A DNA stretch of 64,000 nucleotides from Flectonema sp. DT1601 (Eukaryota > Euglenozoa > Diplonemea > Diplonemida > Diplonemidae), in contig OZ025786.1 in assembly GCA_964019425.1 (NCBI GenBank), positions 372,001 through 436,000 of the forward strand, given 5' to 3'. The notes beneath the pieces are model-generated. The model saw only the letters and a program-made list of their open reading frames with translations, was not told the origin of the DNA and made no database searches. A program made the translations under genes and the position numbers. Shown one piece after another: positions 10,629-18,963 of the stretch. Numbering within the stretch: position 1 is the first letter of the stretch; the number at the start of each line of letters is the position of its first letter.

Positions 10629-11621
10629 ATGGCATTCGAGTTAGATATCGCCACGGATTTGTATGGAGTAAAGCATAACACAAAAATGGAGTTTGTCGGA
10701 GTTCCGACACTGAGTGAACTCATCATCGCTGTAGAAGGTAATTTTGATAAGGAAGCGAAGTCAATGAAGCCTGATGGAGTTTCCTTCAGAGTTCAAACAA
10801 TGCAGGTATACGATGACGTCCTAAACAGGTGGGTCGATTTATATAATAGCTCACAGCTGCAGCCGGGTGCTCAAGTTTTTGTTTTTCAGCCAATCGGTGG
10901 ATTAAATTCAGAGGCTCCTGGAAGAATTCCACCTGCAAAAATAACTGGAGATTCCTCTCTTGGTTCTCCTTCAAGAGCGAGAGTCACAGCTGATCTCGGA
11001 ATTAGTGGCGTCATTAGCGAGAAAATTCGCGCGTTGTACCACGAAATTGAACAAACCCACAATTCCGTCTCAGCTGCTAATTTGCATTCTTACTTCTCTG
11101 CAAATGAAATTATGTGGTCGGAGTCAACCATTGGACCTCTGTTTGGACATACTGGTGATTTAATGTTCACCGACTGGGCAAGATGGGCTGTTGGATTTCC
11201 GGCAATTATTGATAATTTATATTACAGAAGATTCGGAGGTGTCGTAAAGCTTGACCAACCAATGTTTACGGTACCACCAAATGTCCCACCAACAAGATCT
11301 GAGGTGGATAATATTGCTGCTCGTCGTGCGAGAGAATTAGAACTACGTCGATCATACACAGTAGGATGGACTGCTGAGAGAGAAGCTATTGATCAGCAGT
11401 ACAGAGCTCAGCGTAAGGCTGATTTAGACTTACAGATTCGCCATTTAACAACAAAAAATCAATTAGATCGTATCAGAGCTTACGAGAGAGCTGATGCTGA
11501 TGCTGTTTGTTTATCTCGTGCTATTGCTGCGAATGCTGCTTCACCACCTCGTAGACGTGATGATTTATGTCGAATGTTCTACAGTCCTGCAAGTCCAAGA
11601 TTCGGATATCTCTCACCGTAA
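10629..11621 (+). CDS. BILBO1-NTD-like protein with C-terminal helix
   Basis: 330 residues. The first about 100 residues (MAFELDIATDLYG, then QVYDDVLNRWVDLYNSSQL and AQVFVFQP) resemble, from memory, the N-terminal ubiquitin-like fold of trypanosome BILBO1, a flagellar-pocket-collar protein (which also starts MAF and has MYDEELNKWVDL and LYVFQP). The middle (about 130-200, ISEKIRALYHEIEQTHNSVSAANLHSYF) looks like a degenerate EF-hand pair without clear calcium loops. From about 235 a charged helix rich in Arg/Ala/Glu suggests a coiled coil. A cytoskeletal role is inference from the N-terminal resemblance. The ATG follows a 25-base A-run; a T-rich tract with a short AG lies further upstream. 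Confidence 0.6.
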   Translation: MAFELDIATDLYGVKHNTKMEFVGVPTLSELIIAVEGNFDKEAKSMKPDGVSFRVQTMQVYDDVLNRWVDLYNSSQLQPGAQVFVFQPIGGLNSEAPGRIPPAKITGDSSLGSPSRARVTADLGISGVISEKIRALYHEIEQTHNSVSAANLHSYFSANEIMWSESTIGPLFGHTGDLMFTDWARWAVGFPAIIDNLYYRRFGGVVKLDQPMFTVPPNVPPTRSEVDNIAARRARELELRRSYTVGWTAEREAIDQQYRAQRKADLDLQIRHLTTKNQLDRIRAYERADADAVCLSRAIAANAASPPRRRDDLCRMFYSPASPRFGYLSP

Positions 11622-12116
11622 TTAAAGTGTTGTAATTAAATTTTAAAGTATTGGAGAGTTGTTTTTTTTTTTTTTTTTTATTGTTGTGTTAGTTTCTCTC
11701 TCTCCACTTCCAAAAAAAAAAAAACCCCTTCCCCCTCCTTGTTTGTTGTTTACGTATTTCTGAGAACTGGGGCAACTTTTCTATACCTTTCGTGTTCATA
11801 ATATTTACTTATCGAGACTGCCAAGTGACGTCTTCGTTTCCTCGTGAGACAGTATGTAAAGTCTGAGAAGCTATTCCGCAGGTTTGCCTGTGTGAAATAA
11901 TAATAATAATAGTAAGGAAAAAAAAAGGTAACAGAAACAGGACCCCCCAGTTCTAATCCTTCACTTTGTTCCCCCACCCTAATGTTGTCGACTTAGAAAA
12001 TGTCTTATTGACGTCGAGTTTAAATAAATGTAGTTATTATTTTATAAACAGGTAGAATACAATATAAAGTCTCATCAAACGTTACCAATAGTAAGTTAAT
12101 AATAATTTTTAACTAG
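11622..12116. other. Intergenic region, no gene seen
   Basis: Contains T-run and A-run tracts and an ATA-rich segment. Two acceptor-like sites (TTTTATAAACAG near 12051 and TTTTTAACTAG near 12116) precede the next gene. Nothing else is supported. Confidence 0.5.
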
Positions 12117-12129
12117 GAGTCACAGTAAG

Positions 12130-14943
12130 ATGACTGCCCAAGATGCGTGTTCACTCTTGGTTGGGTTTGACAAACAAACCCCAACCCCAAAAGAGTTAAA
12201 GGAAAGTATTGAAAAAGGAAACACTGCTGCGAAGGTTCAAGCAGTCAAAGATATGATTGCTTTGACCCTTAATGGAGAACCTCAGGGAAAGCTGATTATG
12301 AGTGTAATCAAATTCATTCAGCCAATTGGAACTACCACGAGTAGCAATGAGAAAAACGACACCCAAGTGCACAGTTTGAAGAAATTAGTTTTATACTTTT
12401 GGGAAGTTTGTGAAAAGGTTGACAGCGAAGGTAAGCTGCTTCCTGAACTGATTCTGTTGGTTGACTTCTTAAGACGTGATTTACAGCATCCTAATGAGTT
12501 TATTAGAGGAGCTACTCTAAGATTTCTATGTGGGTTAAAGGAACGTGAGATCCTCGAACCTCTTGCCCCCAGCGTGTTGGAATGTCTGGACTGCAGACAC
12601 AGCTACGTTCGTAGAAATGCCGTGTTAGCAATTAAGAATATTTATCAGCGTATTCCTGAAGCTCTTCCTGACGCCCCAGAGTGTGTTGAGACCCTTCTTG
12701 GTAATGAAAATGATGTTACCGCAAAGAGAAACGCATTTCTCATGCTCTACCACTGTTCACCTGATAGAGCGATTGAGTACCTTCGTTCTATTATGAACAC
12801 TGACTTAGCACAGGAGCAGAATGATGTATTTCAGTTGGCTATCGTAGAACTTTTAAAGCAGTTGATGCAAACCAACCCAAGTGAGAAATACCAATATATT
12901 AATGTGATCTTTACTTTGTTGGAATCAAAGTCGCAGGCTGTTCTATTTCAGTGTGCGTGTGCCCTGCTTGCGATTAGTACGTCGCCTTCAGCAATCAAGG
13001 CATCTGCTACAACGTTGGTGAACTTATTAAATACTCATGTTGATAATAATGTTAAGCTTGTCGTAGTTGGAAAGTTAGAAGAAATAAAGAAACACTTCCC
13101 TGAGATGCTACAAGACCTTACTATGGACTTACTCAGATGCCTGGTTGGATCTGAGGTGGAAGTTCAAAAGAGAATCCTAGACTTGGCTCTTGACTTGGTC
13201 ACCGCCAAGAACGCTGAGAAAGTAATTCAATTCCTTAAGAGAGAACTTATCGAAAGTACCAACACAAATCTTCGTAAGGGAGAAGTTGATTACCGTCAGC
13301 TATTAATTAGATTTATTCATCAGTCTACTGTTAAACATAGAGCTGTAGCACCACTAATTGTTCCTATTTTAATGGACTTTATTGTTGAAGATTCTCGTCC
13401 AGCTGCTGACACGATGCTTTTCATAAGAGAAATGGTTCACAGACTACCTGAACTACGTGAGGAAGTTGTTGAAAAACTTGCATTACAATTTAATGCTTTG
13501 ACATCAACGAGAGTGTTTAGAGACACTTTGTGGTTGTTAGGAACTCACAGTAAAACTTACGAAGAAGTTAGAAATGTGATGACCGCATTGAAGTCATCAC
13601 TTGAACCGTTCCCTCTGTGGCTAAAAGAAACAACTGAAGAAGATGACGAAGAAGGTGGTCTCACTACTATTGGAGGAGGTGCCACTGTTCGTGAGGATGG
13701 TACTTACGTAATGAATGTCATTCCAGAAAAAGAAGAAGTCAAGGGAGACACTACGTCATTCCGTTCCTTAATCACTGAAGGTGACTTCTTCTTGGCATCC
13801 GTATTGGCCAACACGATGGTGAAGTTGGTTTCGACTGTTTGGAGACTCGAAATTTCTTCACATCAAAAGCAAGGAATCCAAACTGACGCAAACCTTGTTA
13901 TTGATGAAGTCCTTCAGTTAGGAATTCATAAGAATATCGCTGCAGACTCTCATGAAAGAATCGTCTTGTGCAAGAAATTGTTAAATGTTCCAACAAGTAA
14001 GATGACTCAGAAATACACTGAATTAATGTTGAAGGGTTTCGCTGATATGCTTGCTGAAGAAGACGCCGCAAAGCTTGCTGAAACTGAAAAGGAAGATGGC
14101 AAGCATTACGTACCTGTCGAACAACCAATTCACTTTTCACAACTTGTAAAGACCAAGAAGGGTGAACCTGAGATGCTGATGGCAACTGAAGATGTTGCAT
14201 TTGCTGCTCAAAACGAATCGATTGACAAGGATGCTACTAGAAACTTGAAGAATGTTCTTCAGTTAACTGGTTCAAGTGATCCAGTTTACGTTGAGGGAAC
14301 TATTGAAGTTCATCAGTTTGATATTTTATTAGAAATGTTAGTTGTGAACATGACTCACGATGAAACAATGCAAAACTTAACAATCGAATTAGAAACTTGC
14401 GGAGACCTCCGTTTGTGCGAACGTCCTCAAACATACACCGTGGCACCTGGTGAAAGTGTAACCATCAAGGCGAACATGAAAGTATCATCAACTGAAGGAA
14501 GTATTATTTACGGTAACGTTGTATATGACTCCAGTAAACCTGGTCAGGATCAAACAGTCATTGTAATGAATGACATGCATATGGATATCATCGACTACGT
14601 TCATCCATCATCATGCTCTGCTCCAGAGTTCCGTACTATGTGGCAAGACTTTGACTGGGAAAACCCTGTTCCTGTCGCTACTGATATCAAGTCTCTCAGA
14701 GGGTTCCTTGATCATGTTCTTAAGCACACTAACATGCGTTGTCAATCGATGTCTACTCCTTTAGCCGGTGATCCAGATTTCTTAAGTGCAAACTTGTTTG
14801 CGAAGAGTTCTTTTGGAGAGCCTGTTGTTGCCAACGTCAGTATCAGCAAACAACCAAATGGAAGTATTGAAGGAATAGTCAGAATCAGATCCAGGACTCA
14901 AGGAATCGCTCTTGGTTTGGGAACAAGATTCAAAAAGGGGTGA
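12130..14943 (+). CDS. COPB1: Coatomer (COPI) subunit beta
   Basis: 937 residues, near the 953 of human beta-COP, uninterrupted. COPI coats Golgi-to-ER and intra-Golgi vesicles; the beta subunit is an adaptin-like core subunit of the F-subcomplex. It begins with the family pattern (LKESIEKGNTAAKVQAVKDMIALTLNGE, then LIMSVIKFI) and continues through HEAT-like helical repeats (RRDLQHPNEFIRGATLRFL, DCRHSYVRRNAVLAI). An acidic linker EEDDEEGG lies near residue 505. The C-terminal appendage has the KNVLQLTGSSDPVYVEG and DILLEMLVVNMT stretches, and the protein ends IALGLGTRFKKG. A single-copy housekeeping gene, useful as a phylogenetic marker. Confidence 0.96.
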   Translation: MTAQDACSLLVGFDKQTPTPKELKESIEKGNTAAKVQAVKDMIALTLNGEPQGKLIMSVIKFIQPIGTTTSSNEKNDTQVHSLKKLVLYFWEVCEKVDSEGKLLPELILLVDFLRRDLQHPNEFIRGATLRFLCGLKEREILEPLAPSVLECLDCRHSYVRRNAVLAIKNIYQRIPEALPDAPECVETLLGNENDVTAKRNAFLMLYHCSPDRAIEYLRSIMNTDLAQEQNDVFQLAIVELLKQLMQTNPSEKYQYINVIFTLLESKSQAVLFQCACALLAISTSPSAIKASATTLVNLLNTHVDNNVKLVVVGKLEEIKKHFPEMLQDLTMDLLRCLVGSEVEVQKRILDLALDLVTAKNAEKVIQFLKRELIESTNTNLRKGEVDYRQLLIRFIHQSTVKHRAVAPLIVPILMDFIVEDSRPAADTMLFIREMVHRLPELREEVVEKLALQFNALTSTRVFRDTLWLLGTHSKTYEEVRNVMTALKSSLEPFPLWLKETTEEDDEEGGLTTIGGGATVREDGTYVMNVIPEKEEVKGDTTSFRSLITEGDFFLASVLANTMVKLVSTVWRLEISSHQKQGIQTDANLVIDEVLQLGIHKNIAADSHERIVLCKKLLNVPTSKMTQKYTELMLKGFADMLAEEDAAKLAETEKEDGKHYVPVEQPIHFSQLVKTKKGEPEMLMATEDVAFAAQNESIDKDATRNLKNVLQLTGSSDPVYVEGTIEVHQFDILLEMLVVNMTHDETMQNLTIELETCGDLRLCERPQTYTVAPGESVTIKANMKVSSTEGSIIYGNVVYDSSKPGQDQTVIVMNDMHMDIIDYVHPSSCSAPEFRTMWQDFDWENPVPVATDIKSLRGFLDHVLKHTNMRCQSMSTPLAGDPDFLSANLFAKSSFGEPVVANVSISKQPNGSIEGIVRIRSRTQGIALGLGTRFKKG

Positions 14944-15399
14944 TTGCCCATAACCGATGATCTAGTGTCAACAAAAGAAGAAAAGAAAAAAGGAAAAAAA
15001 AAAGTTGTTTCTACTCTTCCTTACCTGAGAATTTAAGTGTTTCTCCCGTACCGACTCTGTCTTTAGTGGGATTTTTTTTCACTCCGGTTTTCTTTTTGAG
15101 TTGGTACCCGGTCTCATCAATGGAACGATCTCTGGTAAAGAATTATTTTCACACAGCGCAGAAACAATGTAATCATAGTCCCGATAAACCTATTGGAACA
15201 CTGCAAAGGATGTATGTTAGAGGCGTTCAGCCATAATCCATCCAGTGGTAGCATCACGGCACTGTCCGATCGGACAACCGTAGATACCAGGGACTAGAAA
15301 CGGGAGTTCCTCTCGTACTACCCCGTATTGCTGTCGACATACACCCCAACCGATTTTATGATGTTAATTGTGATTAGCAAACTTCATTCCCCCATTCAG
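14944..15399. other. Intergenic region containing a large-subunit rRNA fragment
   Basis: Non-coding. It includes the LSU fragment at 15216-15345. It ends with TTCATTCCCCCATTCAG (AG 15398-15399), the likely acceptor of the next gene. Confidence 0.6.
15216..15345 (-). pseudogene. Large-subunit rRNA fragment (about 130 nt, near 3' end of LSU)
   Basis: The minus strand carries the conserved LSU stretch AGTACGAGAGGAACTC, then GGATTATGGCTGAACGCC and TCTAA. This is the sarcin-ricin-downstream region near the 3' end of 25S/28S rRNA. The same sequence recurs inside the larger fragment at 36740-36932 with essentially one substitution. Neighbouring LSU sequence is absent on both sides, so this is an isolated piece in the upstream region of a protein gene. 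No poly(A) or target duplication is obvious here. Confidence 0.85.
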
Positions 15400-15414
15400 G
15401 AGGTGATCCTTAAG

Positions 15415-18400
15415 ATGTTTTCTCTCAGCAGTACTGTACTGCTGCTGCTATTAATACCTCACTGTGAAGGAGGATGGACAGGTCAGCAATACACTTCACT
15501 AAGTAGTGATACAGTGTGTACTCAACCTAATGGTTGTTATCTTGATTGTACTGGAAGTAGTTGCAGCAATGTCGCCTTTACGTGCAGGGCAGACGCTCCG
15601 TGTTACATAAATTGCAAACAGCAGATGGGAGGTGACTGCTCTAACCTTCAAATATCGTGTCCGAATACTGGACTTGCTTGTGTAATAAACTGCGGTAATG
15701 ACTGTTCAGGATTTGATACGTCACAAGGAACTGACTGTTATGGAAATGGTTGTGGAACTTCAAAGACAAGTAACAACGGCCCAGGTCCATGGTCAAGTAC
15801 CGCTTGCTTTATCAACGAATTAATCCTAACAGGAACTATCTCTCTTAAGACTACTAACAGAGCAGACGATGGGAGTTACAAGTACTGCTTACCAAACCAC
15901 CTCATCGATCACAAGTCGTATTGTGTTACTGAAAACGGAGGGCGCGTATGTGACTCCGTTGTGTGCGTAGGTGGCAACTGGGCTCCCAGGGAACCGAAGT
16001 GTCCTGCTTGTACCTGGAGAAATAGTGAATTACCAGATAAATACCATCAGTGTATTGATGGCAGTGTAACTTCAATTGATTCATCTCCTGGTTACTGTAG
16101 TAATCATGGTGGTCGTTACAAGTGTCCTGGTAGTAGCTTTTCGAAGATGTGTAATTTTCAGACTTGTGGTGGAACAAGTCAATACTGCTGTGAAAATAGT
16201 TGCAATCTAAAAGGAGGTGACCGAACCTGTGCTGTTCCAGCTACAGCAAACCCCACTGCAGTACCTACTGCTGTCCCCACGGCAATTCCAACATTAGTAC
16301 CTACAGCAATTCCTACTGCGATACCAACAGCAATACCCACAGCCATACCAACTGCTGTGCCAACAGTAGTTCCCACGGCAATTCCTACCGCGATACCAAC
16401 GGCAATACCAACGGCAATACCTACAGCAGTTCCCACGGCAATTCCTACCGCGATACCAACGGCAATACCAACGGCAATACCAACGGCAATACCAACGGCA
16501 ATACCTACAGCAGTTCCCACGGCAATTCCTACCGCGGTACCAACGGCGATACCAACTGCTGTGCCAACAGCGGTTCCCACGGCAATTCCTACCGCGATAC
16601 CAACGGCCATACCTACCGCGATACCAACGGCAATACCTACAGCAGTTCCCACGGCAATTCCTACCGCGGTACCAACGGCCATACCTACCGCGATACCAAC
16701 GGCAATACCTACAGCAGTTCCCACGGCAATTCCTACCGCGGTACCAACGGCGATACCAACTGCTGTGCCAACAGCGGTTCCCACGGCAATTCCTACCGCG
16801 GTACCAACGGCCATACCTACCGCGATACCAACGGCAATACCTACAGCAGTTCCCACGGCCATACCGACTGACGTGCCAACAGCAGTACCTACTGCGATAC
16901 CAACCGCAATTCCAACAGCCGTACCAACAGCTGTGCCGACAGCAGTACCTACGACAATTCCCACTGCAATTCCAACAGCTGTGCCGACCACTATTCCTAC
17001 CGAGATACCGACCTCTGTGCCGACTGCCCTTCCTACTGCGATACCAACGGCAATTCCAACAGCCGTACCAACTGCTATTCCAACAGGCATTCCTACCTCA
17101 GTTCCAACGGCTATTCCTACCGCGGAACCAACGGCAATTCCTACATCAATACCAAACAGTGTGCCAACAGGAATGCCCATGACAGCAGCACCAACTGCAG
17201 TTCCCACTGCGGTGCCAACAATGATCCCAACTGCACTTCCAACAGCAGTTCCTACAGCAATCCCCACGATGGTACCTACATCAGTGCCAACATCCATACC
17301 AACTCCCACGGCTATCCCGACGGCAGCACCGACAGTCCCGCCAACAATAGTTCCCACTGTCGAACCGACTGTTCCCCCAACGATGCCGCCAACGGTACCT
17401 CCAGCAAACGTTCAGCTCGGATTCGTGAATGTTACTGTTACGGAACTGCCTGCTCCACCAAAAGTTGAGTTCACGGAGGCGCAGAAGAAAAGAATTGAAG
17501 CTGCATTAATACCTGGGATATCAATGGGTTTAGTATCTGGAATAAATGGCGCTGCTGGTAGTGCGGGAGGAGCGAAGCTGGCAGTCTTGATAGACAGTAT
17601 TGACTGTCAGGTAGAAGACGTCGATTTGGCAGCTTCTGAACCTCTGGACTGGGAATTCCACCCTCTTGGGTGGCCGATTGGGACGACTTATCACAAATAC
17701 TTTCTGGGAGCTGTTATATTTAATACCTTACTCATCTTATCGTTGCTTGGCCTTTTATGGCTCGTCAAATACGCGCTCCAAGTCCGCGGTAATTTTCACG
17801 GAAGTCAAGCAGCCGGAAATGTCAAGTGTCCAGGCCTTACATACATACCATTCATATTTCTATTTCAAGGCGTATCTCTTGCTGCTTCTAGTCTGGCTTT
17901 CTTCCCTGATAGAGCAGATGCTTTGTGTGGGTTCGTAGGATGGGCTTATTTCTTGGCGTGTTTATCTGCTCCTTTCTTGTTGTATTACTACTTATTGAGA
18001 AAAGCAGTCTTTAAGGCTGTTCCTGTTAATGATCCCAGACTGGTTAAGAGTGAGAAATTAGTATCAAACGGTGAGAAATCATTACCGATATTAAAAGGAT
18101 GGAAAAGGGTTGCTTATACCTGTGCATTCGGAGAAAAGATTTGGATCACTGACAGTGATGACCGGAACAACTATTTCGTTGAACGATATGGTGTTGTATT
18201 TGAGTCATACAGAGGAGGTATGCAGTACTTTGCCTTAGCGGAGATGATAACTATGCTTGGTTTGTCTGTTTTTTCTGCTTGGAAACCGGGTAGTGACACT
18301 GCCTGTCACGTTAGAAATTCACTAATTTGTCTCCTGCTTCTACTGTTCTTCTTAGCTGTATTATTATTAAGACCCTACATGTCAGCTCTTGACAACCTTG

Positions 18401-18963
18401 TATCAGCTTTAATGGCCTTTATGATGATGACAGCAATTATGTTAGTATCCTTAGCCATAGCAATAAATTCTACGGCACAACAAGTTACAATCGATAATAT
18501 GAGAGAAGTTGCGGGAGCGTTGCTGATGGCAACGGCGTTGTTATTCTTACTACATGCTATTTATGACTTAGTCTTTTATTGCATGGATATGAAAATAAAA
18601 CGTCGGCTTCACACTAGACAAGTCCACAGAGATCACCTGAATGATAATTACATGGAAATTAATGAGATCGGTAGCGTCATATCAAAAGATGATCTTGCTA
18701 ACCAAAGTGATGTTCAAATATATGAGACTTCCTCTGCAGACATGATGGAGGCTGATTCAAGCAGTGGAGCTCTTCCTCTGGGAAGAACACACACATTGGG
18801 TAATATGCCTTCTCTTCATAATATGAATTCTGTTGCGAGATCCTATCGCAGGGCTAGGACTCTGACTACGGTTGAACGCTCTCTCCCAAAACTTCAAAAG
18901 CCTCAGAGAAAAAATCCGCTAGTGACTCCGAGACAAAACAGCCTCAGCCTGCAATCAATATAG
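15415..18963 (+). CDS. Secreted/membrane protein with PTAI/PTAV repeat stalk and seven-span C-terminus
   Basis: 1182 residues from 15415, chosen because it gives a clear signal peptide (MFSLSSTVLLLLLIPHCEG) and follows an acceptor AG by 15 bases. The frame is open upstream to 15328. A Cys-rich ectodomain (about 20-265) includes a CCP/sushi-like segment (YCLPNHLIDHKSYC...GNWAPREPKC). It is followed by about 95 four-residue PT-A-I/V repeats (about 280-660), probably a rigid, heavily glycosylatable stalk. Then comes a conserved-looking EPLDWEFHPLGWPIG segment and seven hydrophobic spans (about 790-1070) with a basic/Ser-rich cytoplasmic tail. From memory, the LDW-box plus multi-span tail recalls large surface proteins of bodonids and DGF-1 of Trypanosoma. 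Adhesion or sensing is inference. Confidence 0.8.
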   Translation: MFSLSSTVLLLLLIPHCEGGWTGQQYTSLSSDTVCTQPNGCYLDCTGSSCSNVAFTCRADAPCYINCKQQMGGDCSNLQISCPNTGLACVINCGNDCSGFDTSQGTDCYGNGCGTSKTSNNGPGPWSSTACFINELILTGTISLKTTNRADDGSYKYCLPNHLIDHKSYCVTENGGRVCDSVVCVGGNWAPREPKCPACTWRNSELPDKYHQCIDGSVTSIDSSPGYCSNHGGRYKCPGSSFSKMCNFQTCGGTSQYCCENSCNLKGGDRTCAVPATANPTAVPTAVPTAIPTLVPTAIPTAIPTAIPTAIPTAVPTVVPTAIPTAIPTAIPTAIPTAVPTAIPTAIPTAIPTAIPTAIPTAIPTAVPTAIPTAVPTAIPTAVPTAVPTAIPTAIPTAIPTAIPTAIPTAVPTAIPTAVPTAIPTAIPTAIPTAVPTAIPTAVPTAIPTAVPTAVPTAIPTAVPTAIPTAIPTAIPTAVPTAIPTDVPTAVPTAIPTAIPTAVPTAVPTAVPTTIPTAIPTAVPTTIPTEIPTSVPTALPTAIPTAIPTAVPTAIPTGIPTSVPTAIPTAEPTAIPTSIPNSVPTGMPMTAAPTAVPTAVPTMIPTALPTAVPTAIPTMVPTSVPTSIPTPTAIPTAAPTVPPTIVPTVEPTVPPTMPPTVPPANVQLGFVNVTVTELPAPPKVEFTEAQKKRIEAALIPGISMGLVSGINGAAGSAGGAKLAVLIDSIDCQVEDVDLAASEPLDWEFHPLGWPIGTTYHKYFLGAVIFNTLLILSLLGLLWLVKYALQVRGNFHGSQAAGNVKCPGLTYIPFIFLFQGVSLAASSLAFFPDRADALCGFVGWAYFLACLSAPFLLYYYLLRKAVFKAVPVNDPRLVKSEKLVSNGEKSLPILKGWKRVAYTCAFGEKIWITDSDDRNNYFVERYGVVFESYRGGMQYFALAEMITMLGLSVFSAWKPGSDTACHVRNSLICLLLLLFFLAVLLLRPYMSALDNLVSALMAFMMMTAIMLVSLAIAINSTAQQVTIDNMREVAGALLMATALLFLLHAIYDLVFYCMDMKIKRRLHTRQVHRDHLNDNYMEINEIGSVISKDDLANQSDVQIYETSSADMMEADSSSGALPLGRTHTLGNMPSLHNMNSVARSYRRARTLTTVERSLPKLQKPQRKNPLVTPRQNSLSLQSI
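16249..17404 (+). repeat. 12-bp coding minisatellite (PTxP units)
   Basis: About 95 tandem 12-base units encode PTAI or PTAV, with variant units toward the 3' end (PTMI, PTSV, PTVP). Higher-order blocks recur nearly unchanged (for example around 16490-16560, 16640-16710 and 16780-16850), which indicates recent slippage or unequal exchange. The opposite strand is also open as a Gly/Val/Ala repeat for 392 codons; that is a consequence of the repeat. Confidence 0.95.

Noticed and set aside
15395-15415. GGAGGTGATCC, identical to the complement of the bacterial 16S 3' end
   Set aside because: Only 11 bases, no neighbouring SSU sequence, and it falls in the short leader between an acceptor AG and the ATG. 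Coincidence is the simplest reading despite the nearby LSU fragment.
16179-17357. 392-codon open frame on the minus strand (Gly/Val/Ala repeats)
   Set aside because: It is the reverse reading of the 12-bp PTxP minisatellite. A period divisible by three keeps the opposite strand open; it has no acceptor or independent support.
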